64,000 nt of DNA, taken from the NCBI GenBank assembly GCA_041941865.1, contig CP145873.1:186001-250000 (forward strand), read 5' to 3'. Made by a program: the position numbers and the translations under genes. The notes beneath the pieces are model-generated. The model made no database searches and was not told where the DNA came from. It saw nothing but the letters and a program-made list of their open reading frames with translations. Below, one piece after another: positions 26,197 to 35,984 of this stretch (position 1 is its first letter; the number at the start of each line of letters is the position of its first letter). This DNA is from Dasytiphilus stammeri_H. GTDB lineage: Bacteria > Pseudomonadota > Gammaproteobacteria > Enterobacterales > Enterobacteriaceae.

Positions 26197-27201
26197 ATGA
26201 ACTATATAGAATTTCCTTTAAATTTACCTATTTCATCTAGTGAATTATCGTTAACATTAATTTCTATGGAGGATTGGTGTATTATCGCTACTACAGGACA
26301 AGATTCTATTAATTATATGCAAGGACAAATTACGGCTGATATTAATCAATTACATATAAATAATTATTATTATAGTGCTCATTGTAATGCTCAAGGAAAA
26401 ATGTTAACTAACTTATTATTATTTGTATATCAAGGACAGCTCTGTTGGATAATACGTCGTTCAGTTATTAATGTACACATAACAGCTTTAAAAAAATATG
26501 CAATATTTTCAGATATTAATATAATTGAACTTGATAATACTATAATGTTAGGTATTGCTGGATCTCAAGTTAAATCAATGCTTAAAAAAATATTTCCTAT
26601 ATTACCTAATATTAATTATCCTGTTGTAGAAAATATTATAAATAATATTATATTGATATACTTTCCCTTACCTAGAGATAGATTTATTCTCATTACTGAT
26701 GTAAGTAGAGGAACTCTATTACATTATCAACTATATATTCAAAATAATTTTTTAAAATTTAATAATAGTAAACAATGGCTAGCTTTAGATATCGAAGCAG
26801 GTTATCCTATCATTGATAATGATAATTCTTCTAAATTTTTTCCACAAGATGCAAACTTACATTTTCTGAAAGCTATTAGTTGGAATAAAGGATGTTATAT
26901 AGGACAAGAAGTCATATCTCGTATTAACTACCGTGGAATAAATAAACGCGGTCTTTACATCCTCATAGGATACTCGTTACAGTTACCTTCTTCTAATTCT
27001 ATTATAGAAATGCAATATAACTTAAATATTTGGAAAATTTGTGGAAAAGTGCTTGCTAGTTGTTGTATGAAAAATGGACAAATATGGATACAAGGAATTA
27101 TAAATAATAATCTTCCCCTTAATACTATTTTACGTATTCCCGGAAATACAGAGATTATAATTAGTAAATATTTTTCTTTTTGTAAAAGTTCTGAATTATA
27201 A
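26197..27201 (+). CDS. ygfZ: Folate-binding Fe-S cluster assembly/repair protein YgfZ
   Basis: A 334-residue relative of GcvT that uses tetrahydrofolate and supports the activity of certain Fe-S enzymes such as MiaB. The signature K-G-C-Y-I-G-Q-E is seen in NKGCYIGQEVISRINYRGIN near residue 235, with the early block ATTGQDSINYMQGQITADIN and AQGKMLTNLLLF. E. coli YgfZ has 326 residues. It converges on gcvP with 18 bases between stops; a hairpin lies at the junction. Its neighbour, the glycine cleavage operon, is also near in E. coli. Confidence 0.93.
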   Translation: MNYIEFPLNLPISSSELSLTLISMEDWCIIATTGQDSINYMQGQITADINQLHINNYYYSAHCNAQGKMLTNLLLFVYQGQLCWIIRRSVINVHITALKKYAIFSDINIIELDNTIMLGIAGSQVKSMLKKIFPILPNINYPVVENIINNIILIYFPLPRDRFILITDVSRGTLLHYQLYIQNNFLKFNNSKQWLALDIEAGYPIIDNDNSSKFFPQDANLHFLKAISWNKGCYIGQEVISRINYRGINKRGLYILIGYSLQLPSSNSIIEMQYNLNIWKICGKVLASCCMKNGQIWIQGIINNNLPLNTILRIPGNTEIIISKYFSFCKSSEL

Positions 27202-27216
27202 AATAAATAATTATTT

Positions 27217-27238
27217 CTCTTATCTTAATGGATAAGAG
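27217..27238. terminator. Hairpin at the ygfZ/gcvP convergence
   Basis: A perfect 8-bp stem, CTCTTATC and GATAAGAG, around the loop TTAATG. It overlaps the last codons of gcvP and follows the ygfZ stop by 15 bases. The position between convergent genes suggests a shared terminator, but no strong T run follows on either strand. Confidence 0.4.
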
Positions 27239-30084
27239 GTACATAAATTTTTGTCTCCAAATATATCATTTAGTCGTTTGACAGGCGGCCAATATTTATT
27301 ATTTTTTATTTTTAACGGAAAAAATGCTTGTTTTATACTATAAGCATGATTCCATTTTTCTGTAAGTTCGTCTTGAGTATGTGGTGCATTAATTAGAGGA
27401 TTATCATCGAGTGGCCAGTAACCTTTTTCTATAAAATTAATTTCTTGACGTATAGATATCATTGCTTCAAGAAAATTATCTATTTCAATTTTATTTTCTG
27501 ATTCTGTTGGTTCAATCATCATTGTTCCTGGCACAGGAAAAGATATTGTAGGTGCATGAAATCCATAATCTATAAGACGTTTAGCAATATCTAATTCTCC
27601 AATACCTAGTTTAAATTTTAAAGGACGGATATCAATTATACATTCATGTCCTACAAGGTTATTACGTCCTGTATATAATATAGGATATGATGAAGTTATT
27701 TTTTTAGCAATATAATTAGCATTGAGTATTGCTATTTCACTAGATAATCTTAATCCTTTGTGACCCATCATACGAATATACATCCAACATATAGGAAAAA
27801 GTGATGCACTACCAAAAGGAGCTGCAGATACTGCACTCTGAGAATTTATTAATCCCTTAATTTGTATTATTTTATGACCGGGTAAAAAATTAATGAGATG
27901 TTTTTTCACTCCAATAGGACCTAATCCCGGACCTCCTCCACCGTGAGGAATACAAAAAGTTTTATGCAGATTAAGATGAGCAACATCTGCACCAATAGTA
28001 CAAGGATTAGTAATTCCTAATTGAGCATTCATATTAGCACCATCTAGATAAACTTGTCCTCCATTATCATGAATAAGTTGACATATTTGAGGAATGTTTT
28101 CTTCGAATAGTCCATAAGTAGAGGGATAAGTTATCATTAAACAACTTAAATTCTTTCCTGATTGCTCTATTTTACATAGTAAATCATTTAATTCAATATT
28201 ACCATAATTATCACACTTAATAGGAATTACCTTCATTCCCACCATTGTTGCTGAAGCTGGATTAGTTCCATGAGCTGAATTAGGTATAAGACATATATTA
28301 CGATTGTTTTCATTTCTACTTTCATGATAACGGCGAATGGTTAAAAGACCAGCATACTCTCCTTGAGCACCAGAATTAGGTTGGAGACTAAAGGCGTTAT
28401 ATCCAGTTAATAATTGTAACCAATTACATAACTGATGTATTAATTTGACATAACCTTTTATTTGATTCTTAGGACAAAAAGGATGAATTTCACAAAATTC
28501 TGGCCAACTAAGTGGAATCATTTCTACGGCAGCATTGAGTTTCATAGTACACGAACCCAATGGAATCATTGAATAATTAAGAGCGATATCTTTACATTCT
28601 AGTGTATGGAGATAACGCATCATAGCTGTTTCACTATGAAAACTATTAAAAATAATATGAGTTAATATATCTTCAGTACGTAATAAGTCTAAAGGTAAAG
28701 ATATACTTGAATTTTGTTGTTTGATATACTGATCTATTATAATTGGATCTAATCCATGTCCATCTTCTAAAAAGATAGTAAATAATGTCATTATATCTTG
28801 CCGAGTAGTAGTTTCATCTAAAGTGATACCTACAGCGTGATTAAGATCAGAGCGTAAATTGATTCCTAATTTTAGAGCACGTAATAATATATTATTTTTA
28901 TTTTCTACTTTAATAGTTAGAGTATCAAACCAAGTATGATGCAATAACTTCAATCCTCCAATTTGTAAACCTACAGCTAAAATATCTGTTAAACGATTTA
29001 TGCGAGTAGCAATTTTTTGTAATCCTTTAGGACCATGATAAACCGCATAAAAACCGGCTATTATAGCTAATAAAGCCTGTGAAGTACAAATATTAGAAGT
29101 AGCTTTTTCTCGACGAATATGCTGTTCTCTAGTTTGTAGAGCCATTCGAAAAGCAATATTTCCTAATTTGTCTCGCGAAACTCCTATAATACGTCCAGGC
29201 ATAGATCGTTTATATTCTTCGCGAGTAGCATAAAAAGCTGCATGAGGTCCTCCATATCCCATTGGAAGACCAAATCGTTGTGCAGAACCAAAAACTATAT
29301 CTGCTCCCTGTGTTCCGGGACCTTTCAAAATAACTAAAGACATGAGATCTGCAGCTACACTAATAATAATTTGTTTCTTTTTTAGTTTAGCTATTAAAGA
29401 TGTAAAGTTATGTATTTTTCCGGTCGTACCTATATATTGGAATAATATTCCAAAAATTTGATTTTGATAAATCAGAGCATTATCAGGATTATCTATAATA
29501 ATGTCAATTTCTAACGTACTAGCTCTAGTTTTTATGACATCTATAGTTTGGGGGTGCACATCATTAGCTATGAAAAATTTATTATTTTTTATTTTACTAA
29601 TCCGTTTTGACATAGACATAGCTTCTGCCGCTGCGGTAGCTTCATCTAATAAAGAGGCAGAAGCTATAGGTAGTCCTGTTAAATCTACAGTAATTTGCTG
29701 AAAATTAAGTAATGCTTCTAATCGTCCCTGAGAAATTTCTGGTTGATATGGAGTATAAGCAGTATACCATCCCGGATTTTCTAATACATTACGTAAAATT
29801 ACTTGAGGAAGTATAGTTCCATAATAACCCATTCCAATTAAAGATTTAAAAATTTTATTTTTTTTAGCAATCATTTTTAATTCTGATAAAGCTACATGTG
29901 CTGGTACTGCATCACACAGATTAGGAATATTTGTTAGCTGGATTTCTGGAGGAACTACAGCAGAAATTAATTCCTTAAGAGAAGACATTTTGATTGTAGA
30001 TAACATAGATTTTTGTTGGTTCCCAGATGGACCAATATGTCTTAATATAAAGTTATCTTCTAGATGATTTAAAGATTTTATCAT
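27220..30084 (-). CDS. gcvP: Glycine dehydrogenase (decarboxylating), P-protein
   Basis: The PLP enzyme that decarboxylates glycine and passes the aminomethyl group to the lipoyl arm of GcvH. The 954-residue protein is full length (957 in E. coli). The PLP lysine lies in HLNLHKTFCIPHGGGGPGLG near residue 705. Other blocks are FLRHIGPS-like FILRHIGPSGNQQ, YTPYQPEISQGRLEALLNFQ, CTSQALLAI and NSAHGTNPASATMVGM. It is the last gene of gcvT-gcvH-gcvP with a 29-base gap from gcvH. Confidence 0.98.
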   Translation of the reverse strand: MIKSLNHLEDNFILRHIGPSGNQQKSMLSTIKMSSLKELISAVVPPEIQLTNIPNLCDAVPAHVALSELKMIAKKNKIFKSLIGMGYYGTILPQVILRNVLENPGWYTAYTPYQPEISQGRLEALLNFQQITVDLTGLPIASASLLDEATAAAEAMSMSKRISKIKNNKFFIANDVHPQTIDVIKTRASTLEIDIIIDNPDNALIYQNQIFGILFQYIGTTGKIHNFTSLIAKLKKKQIIISVAADLMSLVILKGPGTQGADIVFGSAQRFGLPMGYGGPHAAFYATREEYKRSMPGRIIGVSRDKLGNIAFRMALQTREQHIRREKATSNICTSQALLAIIAGFYAVYHGPKGLQKIATRINRLTDILAVGLQIGGLKLLHHTWFDTLTIKVENKNNILLRALKLGINLRSDLNHAVGITLDETTTRQDIMTLFTIFLEDGHGLDPIIIDQYIKQQNSSISLPLDLLRTEDILTHIIFNSFHSETAMMRYLHTLECKDIALNYSMIPLGSCTMKLNAAVEMIPLSWPEFCEIHPFCPKNQIKGYVKLIHQLCNWLQLLTGYNAFSLQPNSGAQGEYAGLLTIRRYHESRNENNRNICLIPNSAHGTNPASATMVGMKVIPIKCDNYGNIELNDLLCKIEQSGKNLSCLMITYPSTYGLFEENIPQICQLIHDNGGQVYLDGANMNAQLGITNPCTIGADVAHLNLHKTFCIPHGGGGPGLGPIGVKKHLINFLPGHKIIQIKGLINSQSAVSAAPFGSASLFPICWMYIRMMGHKGLRLSSEIAILNANYIAKKITSSYPILYTGRNNLVGHECIIDIRPLKFKLGIGELDIAKRLIDYGFHAPTISFPVPGTMMIEPTESENKIEIDNFLEAMISIRQEINFIEKGYWPLDDNPLINAPHTQDELTEKWNHAYSIKQAFFPLKIKNNKYWPPVKRLNDIFGDKNLCTSYPLR

Positions 30085-30113
30085 ATTCTGGAAATAATAT
30101 TGATTATTGAAAA

Positions 30114-30503
30114 TTATTGAAGGTTTTTTTGATAATCACTTGCATTTAATAATAAATCTAGCTCATAATCTTTCCAAGATTCGATTTTGAATATCCATCC
30201 CTGGTCATATGGATTAGTATTAACTAATTCTGGATTATTGTTTAATAAGATATTAATTTCTATAATTTTTCCAGTAAGTGGTGCATATATGCTACTAGCA
30301 GTTTTAACTGATTCAGCTACAGCACATTCTTCGCCAATATTAAAAATTGTATTAACTATAGGTAATTCAATAAATACTATATCTCCGAGTAATTTTTGTG
30401 CATAATCAGTAATACCAATAATATAAATATTCGATTGCAGGGATATTCGTTGTACCCATTCATGACTGGGTCGGTATTTATAATTACTGATAATTTTGGT
30501 CAT
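30114..30503 (-). CDS. gcvH: Glycine cleavage system H protein
   Basis: A 129-residue lipoyl carrier protein that shuttles the aminomethyl group between P, T and L proteins. The lipoylated lysine is Lys67 in ESVKTASSIYAPLTG; the N-terminus RPSHEWVQR and the end of the domain NTNPYDQGWIFKIE are typical. Length equals E. coli (129). It needs lipoylation by LipA/LipB or LplA, none of which is in this window. Confidence 0.97.
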   Translation of the reverse strand: MTKIISNYKYRPSHEWVQRISLQSNIYIIGITDYAQKLLGDIVFIELPIVNTIFNIGEECAVAESVKTASSIYAPLTGKIIEINILLNNNPELVNTNPYDQGWIFKIESWKDYELDLLLNASDYQKNLQ

Positions 30504-30520
30504 TTTCTATTCTTCTATAA

Positions 30521-31627
30521 TTAACAATTTTTTATAACTGAACATCCATTGCGAACAAAAATAGGATTAGTAACTTCTACAGAAACCATTTTTTTAGATT
30601 GAAGATAATTAGGAAGATATACTTCAGCTGAGGTTCCAATATTGATTGGTACTCGTGCTAAAGCTATGCTATGACCTAAAGTAGGAGAATAACTTCCACT
30701 TGTAATTATACCTAGTTGTGTATAATAATTTTTGTATCTAAAATGAACTAAAAAATTTTTTCTTAAAACTCCTTTTTCTTTCATTAATAATCCTACTAAT
30801 TTAGTTTTTTGCTTTTTAATTTGTAGAGCTTTTTTTCCTATAAAATTACGTGGATATTTCCAACTAATTGTTCGTTCCATATTTGCTTCTAAAAGAAAAA
30901 TACTTTCATTTATCTCATTACCATAAAGATTCATGCCAGCTTCAATTCGTAATGTATCTCGTGCTCCTAATCCTGCAGGTATTACTCCCAAATTTTTTAA
31001 TTGTTTCCAAAAATCTACTGTATTTTTTTTGGGAAGAGCAATTTCGTATCCTTTTTCTCCGGTATATCCTGTATAAGAAATAAAAAATTCATCAATTTGT
31101 ACATGCGAAAATGGTAATTTTTGTACTTCTGCTAGTTGTTGTGAACTAAAAATCTTCTGGATTTGTTTTTGTGCGTTAGGTCCTTGTATAGATATCAAAG
31201 ATAAATCTGTTCTTATTTTCATAAAAACTTGAAAATAACGAGCATGATAATTAATCCATACTAAATCTTTACTACGATTTGCTGCATTAACTATTAATCT
31301 AAAATAATTTACATCTATAAAATAAACAATTAAATCATCAATAACTCCTCCATCTTCATTTAACATTCCAGTATATAAAGATTTTCCGGGAAATTGTAAT
31401 TTAGCTATATCATTAGCTAACAGATACCGTAAAAATTTGTTTGTATTCAAACCATATAAATCTATTATTACCATATGAGATATATCAAACATACCTGCAT
31501 CATTTCGAACAGCTTTATGTTCTGTTATTTGAGAACCGTAATGTAAAGGTAAAATCCAGTTATGAAAATTTACCATTGTAGCACCACATTTTTTGTGCTG
31601 TTTGAATAAAATTGTATGTTTGATCAT
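30521..31627 (-). CDS. gcvT: Aminomethyltransferase, T-protein
   Basis: Transfers the methylene group from lipoyl-GcvH to tetrahydrofolate, releasing ammonia and yielding 5,10-methylene-THF. The 368-residue protein (364 in E. coli) shows GATMVNFHNWILPLHYGSQ, DAGMFDISHM, NEDGGVIDDLIVYFI, TGYTGEKGYEIALP and GLGARDTLRIEAGMNLYG. It is the first gene of the operon; gcvH follows after 17 bases. No glycine riboswitch is visible upstream. Confidence 0.97.
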   Translation of the reverse strand: MIKHTILFKQHKKCGATMVNFHNWILPLHYGSQITEHKAVRNDAGMFDISHMVIIDLYGLNTNKFLRYLLANDIAKLQFPGKSLYTGMLNEDGGVIDDLIVYFIDVNYFRLIVNAANRSKDLVWINYHARYFQVFMKIRTDLSLISIQGPNAQKQIQKIFSSQQLAEVQKLPFSHVQIDEFFISYTGYTGEKGYEIALPKKNTVDFWKQLKNLGVIPAGLGARDTLRIEAGMNLYGNEINESIFLLEANMERTISWKYPRNFIGKKALQIKKQKTKLVGLLMKEKGVLRKNFLVHFRYKNYYTQLGIITSGSYSPTLGHSIALARVPINIGTSAEVYLPNYLQSKKMVSVEVTNPIFVRNGCSVIKNC

Positions 31628-32006
31628 TTTAGTTTGTTTTGAAAAAAAATTTTATCATTATTTTTATAATTAATTAAAAAATCATATCTTTTATTTAAAT
31701 TTGTAAATTTTATCAAAAAAAAATTTTTATAGAAAAAGTTATCTATGAATACTAATAATTTACGTCAAATACATTCTTTACTTTATTACAATTTTCTGTT
31801 TTTTTAAAAAAAATGAACATTCTTATGTAAGATAATACTTATTAACTAGAATTCAGTATAGTATTTTTATACTATCAATATTATTACGTTATATTATTAG
31901 TTTCATTTAATTAAAATTCATTCATTTCAAAATTAAATTTGTTTTATTTCAAACAGTGATTTTCATTATTAAAAAATTTTTCTAAAAAATTTTTATTTTC
32001 AAAAAA
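31628..32006. other. Gene-free AT-rich stretch upstream of gcvT
   Basis: 379 bases of AT-rich filler with short homopolymer runs. I see no open frame, tRNA, 6S RNA or recognisable remnant of genes that stand here in E. coli (ubiI, ubiH, pepP, zapA, ssrS, serA). A short imperfect hairpin (ATAGTA / TACTAT) near 31858-31874 is the only structure. The gcv promoter must lie here but cannot be singled out. Confidence 0.5.
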
Positions 32007-32675
32007 TTATATTTTGTTATGGTAAACATTCACTCCATGTAAATGACTAATTAAAGCTATGTCTGCACTACGTCGAGCAAATAACCCTACAGTAACCACA
32101 CCACTTAACATAGTAAGTTTCTCTTCTATTTCAATAGGATTAACTATACATAAATTATATATATCAATAATAATATTTCCGTTATCTGTAATAATTCCTG
32201 GACGATATTGAGGAAAACCTCCTAACTTTACTACTTCTCGAGCAATATAGGAACGTGCCATAGGTATTACTTCTATAGGTAAAGGATGTTGTTTTCCTAA
32301 GATATTTACTAATTTACTATAATCTGCAATACAGATAAATATTTTTGCTAATGATGAAATAACTTTTTCTTGAGTGAGAGCAGCTCCTTTTCCTTTAATT
32401 AACTGTAATTTATTATTAATTTCATCTGCACTATCAATATAAATAGGAATATAGTCTACATCATTACAATTTAATACAGGAATTTTTAAACTTTTCAATT
32501 TAGTAGTAGAATCATTTGAACTAGATACGGTACCTTCTATTTGATTTTTAATTGTACTTAAAGCGGTAATAAAGTAACTAACTGTACTACCCGAACCTAT
32601 TCCTACTATGGAATTGGGAGTAATATACTTGATAGCTTCCCATGCTGCCAATTGTTGTAAGTAATTTTTGTTCAT
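32007..32675 (-). CDS. rpiA: Ribose-5-phosphate isomerase A
   Basis: Interconverts ribose 5-phosphate and ribulose 5-phosphate in the pentose phosphate pathway. The 222-residue protein (219 in E. coli) has GIGSGSTVSYFITAL, EGTVSSSNDSTTKLKSL, the active-site block YIDSADEINNKLQLIKGKGA, and ITDNGNIIIDIYNL. The usual GADEI is SADEI here, with both aspartates kept. Together with tktA it links the pathway to glycolysis. It is 23 bases after mscS and probably in one transcript with it. Confidence 0.96.
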   Translation of the reverse strand: MNKNYLQQLAAWEAIKYITPNSIVGIGSGSTVSYFITALSTIKNQIEGTVSSSNDSTTKLKSLKIPVLNCNDVDYIPIYIDSADEINNKLQLIKGKGAALTQEKVISSLAKIFICIADYSKLVNILGKQHPLPIEVIPMARSYIAREVVKLGGFPQYRPGIITDNGNIIIDIYNLCIVNPIEIEEKLTMLSGVVTVGLFARRSADIALISHLHGVNVYHNKI

Positions 32676-32698
32676 GAGCTATGATCCTCCTAAATTGA

Positions 32699-33538
32699 TC
32701 ATGCTTCTTTGTTATTATTTTGCTCTTGTCTAAGACTTAATTGACATTTTTCTAATAAATCCCAATAAATATTTTGTAATTCTTTTCCTCGTCCCCACCA
32801 TCTTACAATAAAATTTAGATAATTAATGTGAATTTCATGTAATTTAATGATAATTTCACGTTCTTTAATAATTCGTGAGTCTGCATATACTATCTTAGTA
32901 AGAATTTCTTTTATTTTTTTAATATCTGAATTTATAGATACTCTTATTATCATTTCAGATCGGCGGATTGGTTCACGAGAATAATTAATAATATTTCCAG
33001 CAATCACTTTACCATTAGGAACAACAATAGTTTTTCCATCTGCTGAAAGAAGTGTAGTAGAAAATATTTGAATTTGCTGCACTATCCCATTAATTCCGCC
33101 TAAGTCTACGTATTCTCCTACTCGTAATGGTCTAAAAATTACTAATAATACTCCCGCTGCTAAATTGGATAGAGATCCTTGTAATGATAAGCCTACTGCT
33201 AAACCTGCTGCACCTAGAACAGTTATAATAGAAGCAGTTTGTACTCCAACGCGATTTAATGCTGCTGTTACAGAAAAAGTAATAATACTATACCGTAATA
33301 GCATTGATAAAAAATCAGCAACTGTAATATCAAGATGCCGGGCTAAAAATATTTTGTTAATATTTTTCGAAAAAGAACTAGCCAGACCCATACCAATACA
33401 TATTATTGCTATTGCAGCTATTACATTAATTATGTAACTAAATAATAATGAATGATTATGCATCATCCAAAATGCTGCATATTTAAAAATTTTTATTATA
33501 TTATTATTTTCTATACGAAAATATTGTGTAAAAATCAT
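32699..33538 (-). CDS. mscS: Small-conductance mechanosensitive channel MscS
   Basis: A 279-residue inner-membrane channel (286 in E. coli) that opens under membrane tension and releases solutes on osmotic downshock. Three N-terminal membrane helices are visible; the pore-lining TM3 reads VLGAAGLAVGLSLQGSLSNL, followed by AAGVLLVIFRPLRVGEYVDL and the beta domain (VVPNGKVIAGNIINYSREPI). The cytoplasmic vestibule domain is complete. It sits between fbaA and rpiA as in the enteric gene order. Confidence 0.94.
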   Translation of the reverse strand: MIFTQYFRIENNNIIKIFKYAAFWMMHNHSLLFSYIINVIAAIAIICIGMGLASSFSKNINKIFLARHLDITVADFLSMLLRYSIITFSVTAALNRVGVQTASIITVLGAAGLAVGLSLQGSLSNLAAGVLLVIFRPLRVGEYVDLGGINGIVQQIQIFSTTLLSADGKTIVVPNGKVIAGNIINYSREPIRRSEMIIRVSINSDIKKIKEILTKIVYADSRIIKEREIIIKLHEIHINYLNFIVRWWGRGKELQNIYWDLLEKCQLSLRQEQNNNKEA

Positions 33539-33573
33539 ATAATTTTATATGTCAAAATATGAAACAAATAGAA

Positions 33574-34647
33574 TTAAAAAAGATTAATGGCATTAAATTG
33601 TTGAAATAATTTTTTTAAACGTATTATGAGACTTATTTGTCCAGCTCGAAGCCAATTTCGAGGATCATAAAATTTTTTATTGGGCAAGTATTCCCCATTA
33701 GGATTACCTAATTGACTTTGTAAATATGCTTTATTTTGGTTATAATAATTTAATATTCCCTGCCAAGTAGCCCATTGAGTATCAGTATCAATATTAATTT
33801 TTACTACACCATAATTAATAGATTCTTTAATTTGATTCAGAGATGAACCTGATCCGCCATGAAAAACAAAATTTAATGGATTAAGAGGTAATCCATGTTT
33901 TTTACTTACATAAGTTTGGCATTGTTTCAGAATACTAGGCATTAATTTCACATTTCCTGGTCTATATACACCATGGACATTACCAAATGAGGCAGCTATA
34001 GTAAAATTATTACTAATTATCCTAAGTTTTTCATAAGCAAAGTTAATATCTTCAGGTTTAGTATATAATTCTGTATGTACCGAATCATTATCTACACCTA
34101 CCTCTTCTTCGCCTGTACATCCTAGTTCGATTTCTAGTGTCATATTTATTTTTGACATTCTGGTCAGATAATGACTACTAATAGCTATATTTTCTTTCAA
34201 AGATTGTTTTGACAAATCAATCATATGAGATGAAAATAATGGTTGTCCAGTCTTTTGAAAGTACGATTCTCCTTCCTCTAGCAGACCATCAATCCATGAA
34301 AGTAAATTTTTTGAACAGTGATCGGTATGTAAAATAACTGGCACACCATAATATTTTGCCATTTGATGAACATGATGCGCTGCAGATATAGATCCTTGTA
34401 TTGCTGTTTGTACTGTATTTTTTTTCAGTCCTTTTCCAGCAAAAAATATAGATCCATTATATGAAAATTGTATAATAATAGGTGATTTTACTTTGCAAGC
34501 TGTTTCAAGAACTGCATTAATTGAATCTGTGCCAATACAATTAACTGCGGGTAATGCAAATTTATAATGTTTAGCAATTTCAAAGATTTTTTGTACATTA
34601 CTGCCTGTTATTACACCTGGTAAAACGAAATTTAATATTTTTGACAT
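33574..34647 (-). CDS. fbaA: Fructose-bisphosphate aldolase, class II
   Basis: The zinc-dependent glycolytic aldolase, 357 residues (359 in E. coli). Zinc ligands are visible in VILHTDHCSKNLL, FGNVHGVYRPGN and FVFHGGSGSS. Other blocks are FALPAVNCIGTDSINAVLE, SIAAAHHVH-like SAAHHVHQMAKYYGVP, and VVKINIDTDTQWA. It follows pgk by 70 bases, the conserved order of the gapB/epd-pgk-fba cluster. Confidence 0.97.
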   Translation of the reverse strand: MSKILNFVLPGVITGSNVQKIFEIAKHYKFALPAVNCIGTDSINAVLETACKVKSPIIIQFSYNGSIFFAGKGLKKNTVQTAIQGSISAAHHVHQMAKYYGVPVILHTDHCSKNLLSWIDGLLEEGESYFQKTGQPLFSSHMIDLSKQSLKENIAISSHYLTRMSKINMTLEIELGCTGEEEVGVDNDSVHTELYTKPEDINFAYEKLRIISNNFTIAASFGNVHGVYRPGNVKLMPSILKQCQTYVSKKHGLPLNPLNFVFHGGSGSSLNQIKESINYGVVKINIDTDTQWATWQGILNYYNQNKAYLQSQLGNPNGEYLPNKKFYDPRNWLRAGQISLIIRLKKLFQQFNAINLF

Positions 34648-34717
34648 AAAATATTCCTTGAATAAATTAGTATATTTTTCTATTTAAGATAAAGATTAAT
34701 ATTTCGTTATTTTATAA

Positions 34718-35902
34718 TTAGATAATAGTCTTATTAAGATAATTTTTAGAAATATCTTCTAGAATAGTAAGAACAGGTAATTTTTTACCTTCTACAAAGG
34801 ATAAAAAAGAACCTCCTCCAGTAGAAATATAAGAAATATATTTTTTTACTCCAAATAATTCAATTGCAGCTTGAGTATCTCCTCCTCCAGCAATAGAATA
34901 AGCATTACTTTTTGTAATAGCATCTACTATCATTTTCGTTCCACTACTAAAATTAGGAAATTCAAAAACACCTACTGGTCCATTCCAAAGAATAGTTTTA
35001 GCTTTGTTGACAATTCCAATCATAATTTGAGTAGTTTTATCCCCAAAATCCATAATTTTTTCATTAGATTCTATTTGAGTTACTCTTTTTGATATTGACT
35101 TAGACGTTTCAGAAAATTCTAATCCTACTCGAACATCTATTGGAATAGGTAAATAATAGGTATCTCGTAATATTTTAGCGATTTCTATAAAATCTGGTTC
35201 ATATAAAGATTCTCCTACTTGGTTATCAATTGCAATAAAAGTATTAGCAATACCACCCCCTATAATGACTTTATCAGCAACTTGACTAAGATAATTTAAT
35301 ATCTCAAATTTTGTCGAAATTTTTGATCCTCCTACTATAGCTACCATAGGTCTTTGTGGTTTTGTTACCGCTTGACTTAAAGCTTTTAATTCTAATTCTA
35401 ATAGTGGTCCAGTACAAGCAATCGGTACAAATTTCATTACTCCATATGTAGAAGCATCTTTACGATGAGCAGCTCCGAATGCATCCATTACAAAAACATC
35501 ACATAATGAGGCATATTGTTTAGCTAAAAATTCGTCATTTTGCTTTTCTCCTTTATTAAATCTTACATTCTCTAGAATAACTAATTCAGAGTTACCTATA
35601 TGTAATCCTTGTAAATAATTATTTTCTAAACGAATTGAACAAGAAAAATGTTGTTGTAATATTTTGACAATAGGCATAAGAGAAAAGGATTTATGATATG
35701 TACCTTCTATAGGTCTTCCTAAATGAGACATTACAATAATTTTAGCACCTTTTTCTAGTGCTATTTTAATAGTAGGGATAAATGCATTTATTCGTGTTGC
35801 TGATATAATTCTGCCTTCTTTATTAAGAGGAACATTTAAATCAGCCCGAATTAAAACTCTTTTTTTTGATAAATTTAAATGTATCATTTTTATGATAGAC
35901 AT
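34718..35902 (-). CDS. pgk: Phosphoglycerate kinase
   Basis: Converts 1,3-bisphosphoglycerate and ADP to 3-phosphoglycerate and ATP. The 394-residue protein (387 in E. coli) has LIRADLNVPLNKEGRI, VMSHLGRPIEG, LENVRFNKGE, DAFGAAHRKDAST, GGSKISTKFEIL, and the nucleotide-binding end IAGGGDTQAAIELFG and STGGGSFLSFVEGKKLPVL. epd, which lies just upstream of pgk in E. coli, is absent: tktA is 82 bases away. Confidence 0.97.
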   Translation of the reverse strand: MSIIKMIHLNLSKKRVLIRADLNVPLNKEGRIISATRINAFIPTIKIALEKGAKIIVMSHLGRPIEGTYHKSFSLMPIVKILQQHFSCSIRLENNYLQGLHIGNSELVILENVRFNKGEKQNDEFLAKQYASLCDVFVMDAFGAAHRKDASTYGVMKFVPIACTGPLLELELKALSQAVTKPQRPMVAIVGGSKISTKFEILNYLSQVADKVIIGGGIANTFIAIDNQVGESLYEPDFIEIAKILRDTYYLPIPIDVRVGLEFSETSKSISKRVTQIESNEKIMDFGDKTTQIMIGIVNKAKTILWNGPVGVFEFPNFSSGTKMIVDAITKSNAYSIAGGGDTQAAIELFGVKKYISYISTGGGSFLSFVEGKKLPVLTILEDISKNYLNKTII

Positions 35903-35984
35903 AACCGATCATCTCTTAGAGAAATAAGAATAAAATTTTTCCTAAAAAATTATATATTACTTTAATCATTTTCTTACATTATTT

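Noticed and set aside
31628..32006. Glycine riboswitch or 6S RNA before gcvT
   Set aside because: The stretch is nearly all A/T with no conserved aptamer or 6S-like helices.
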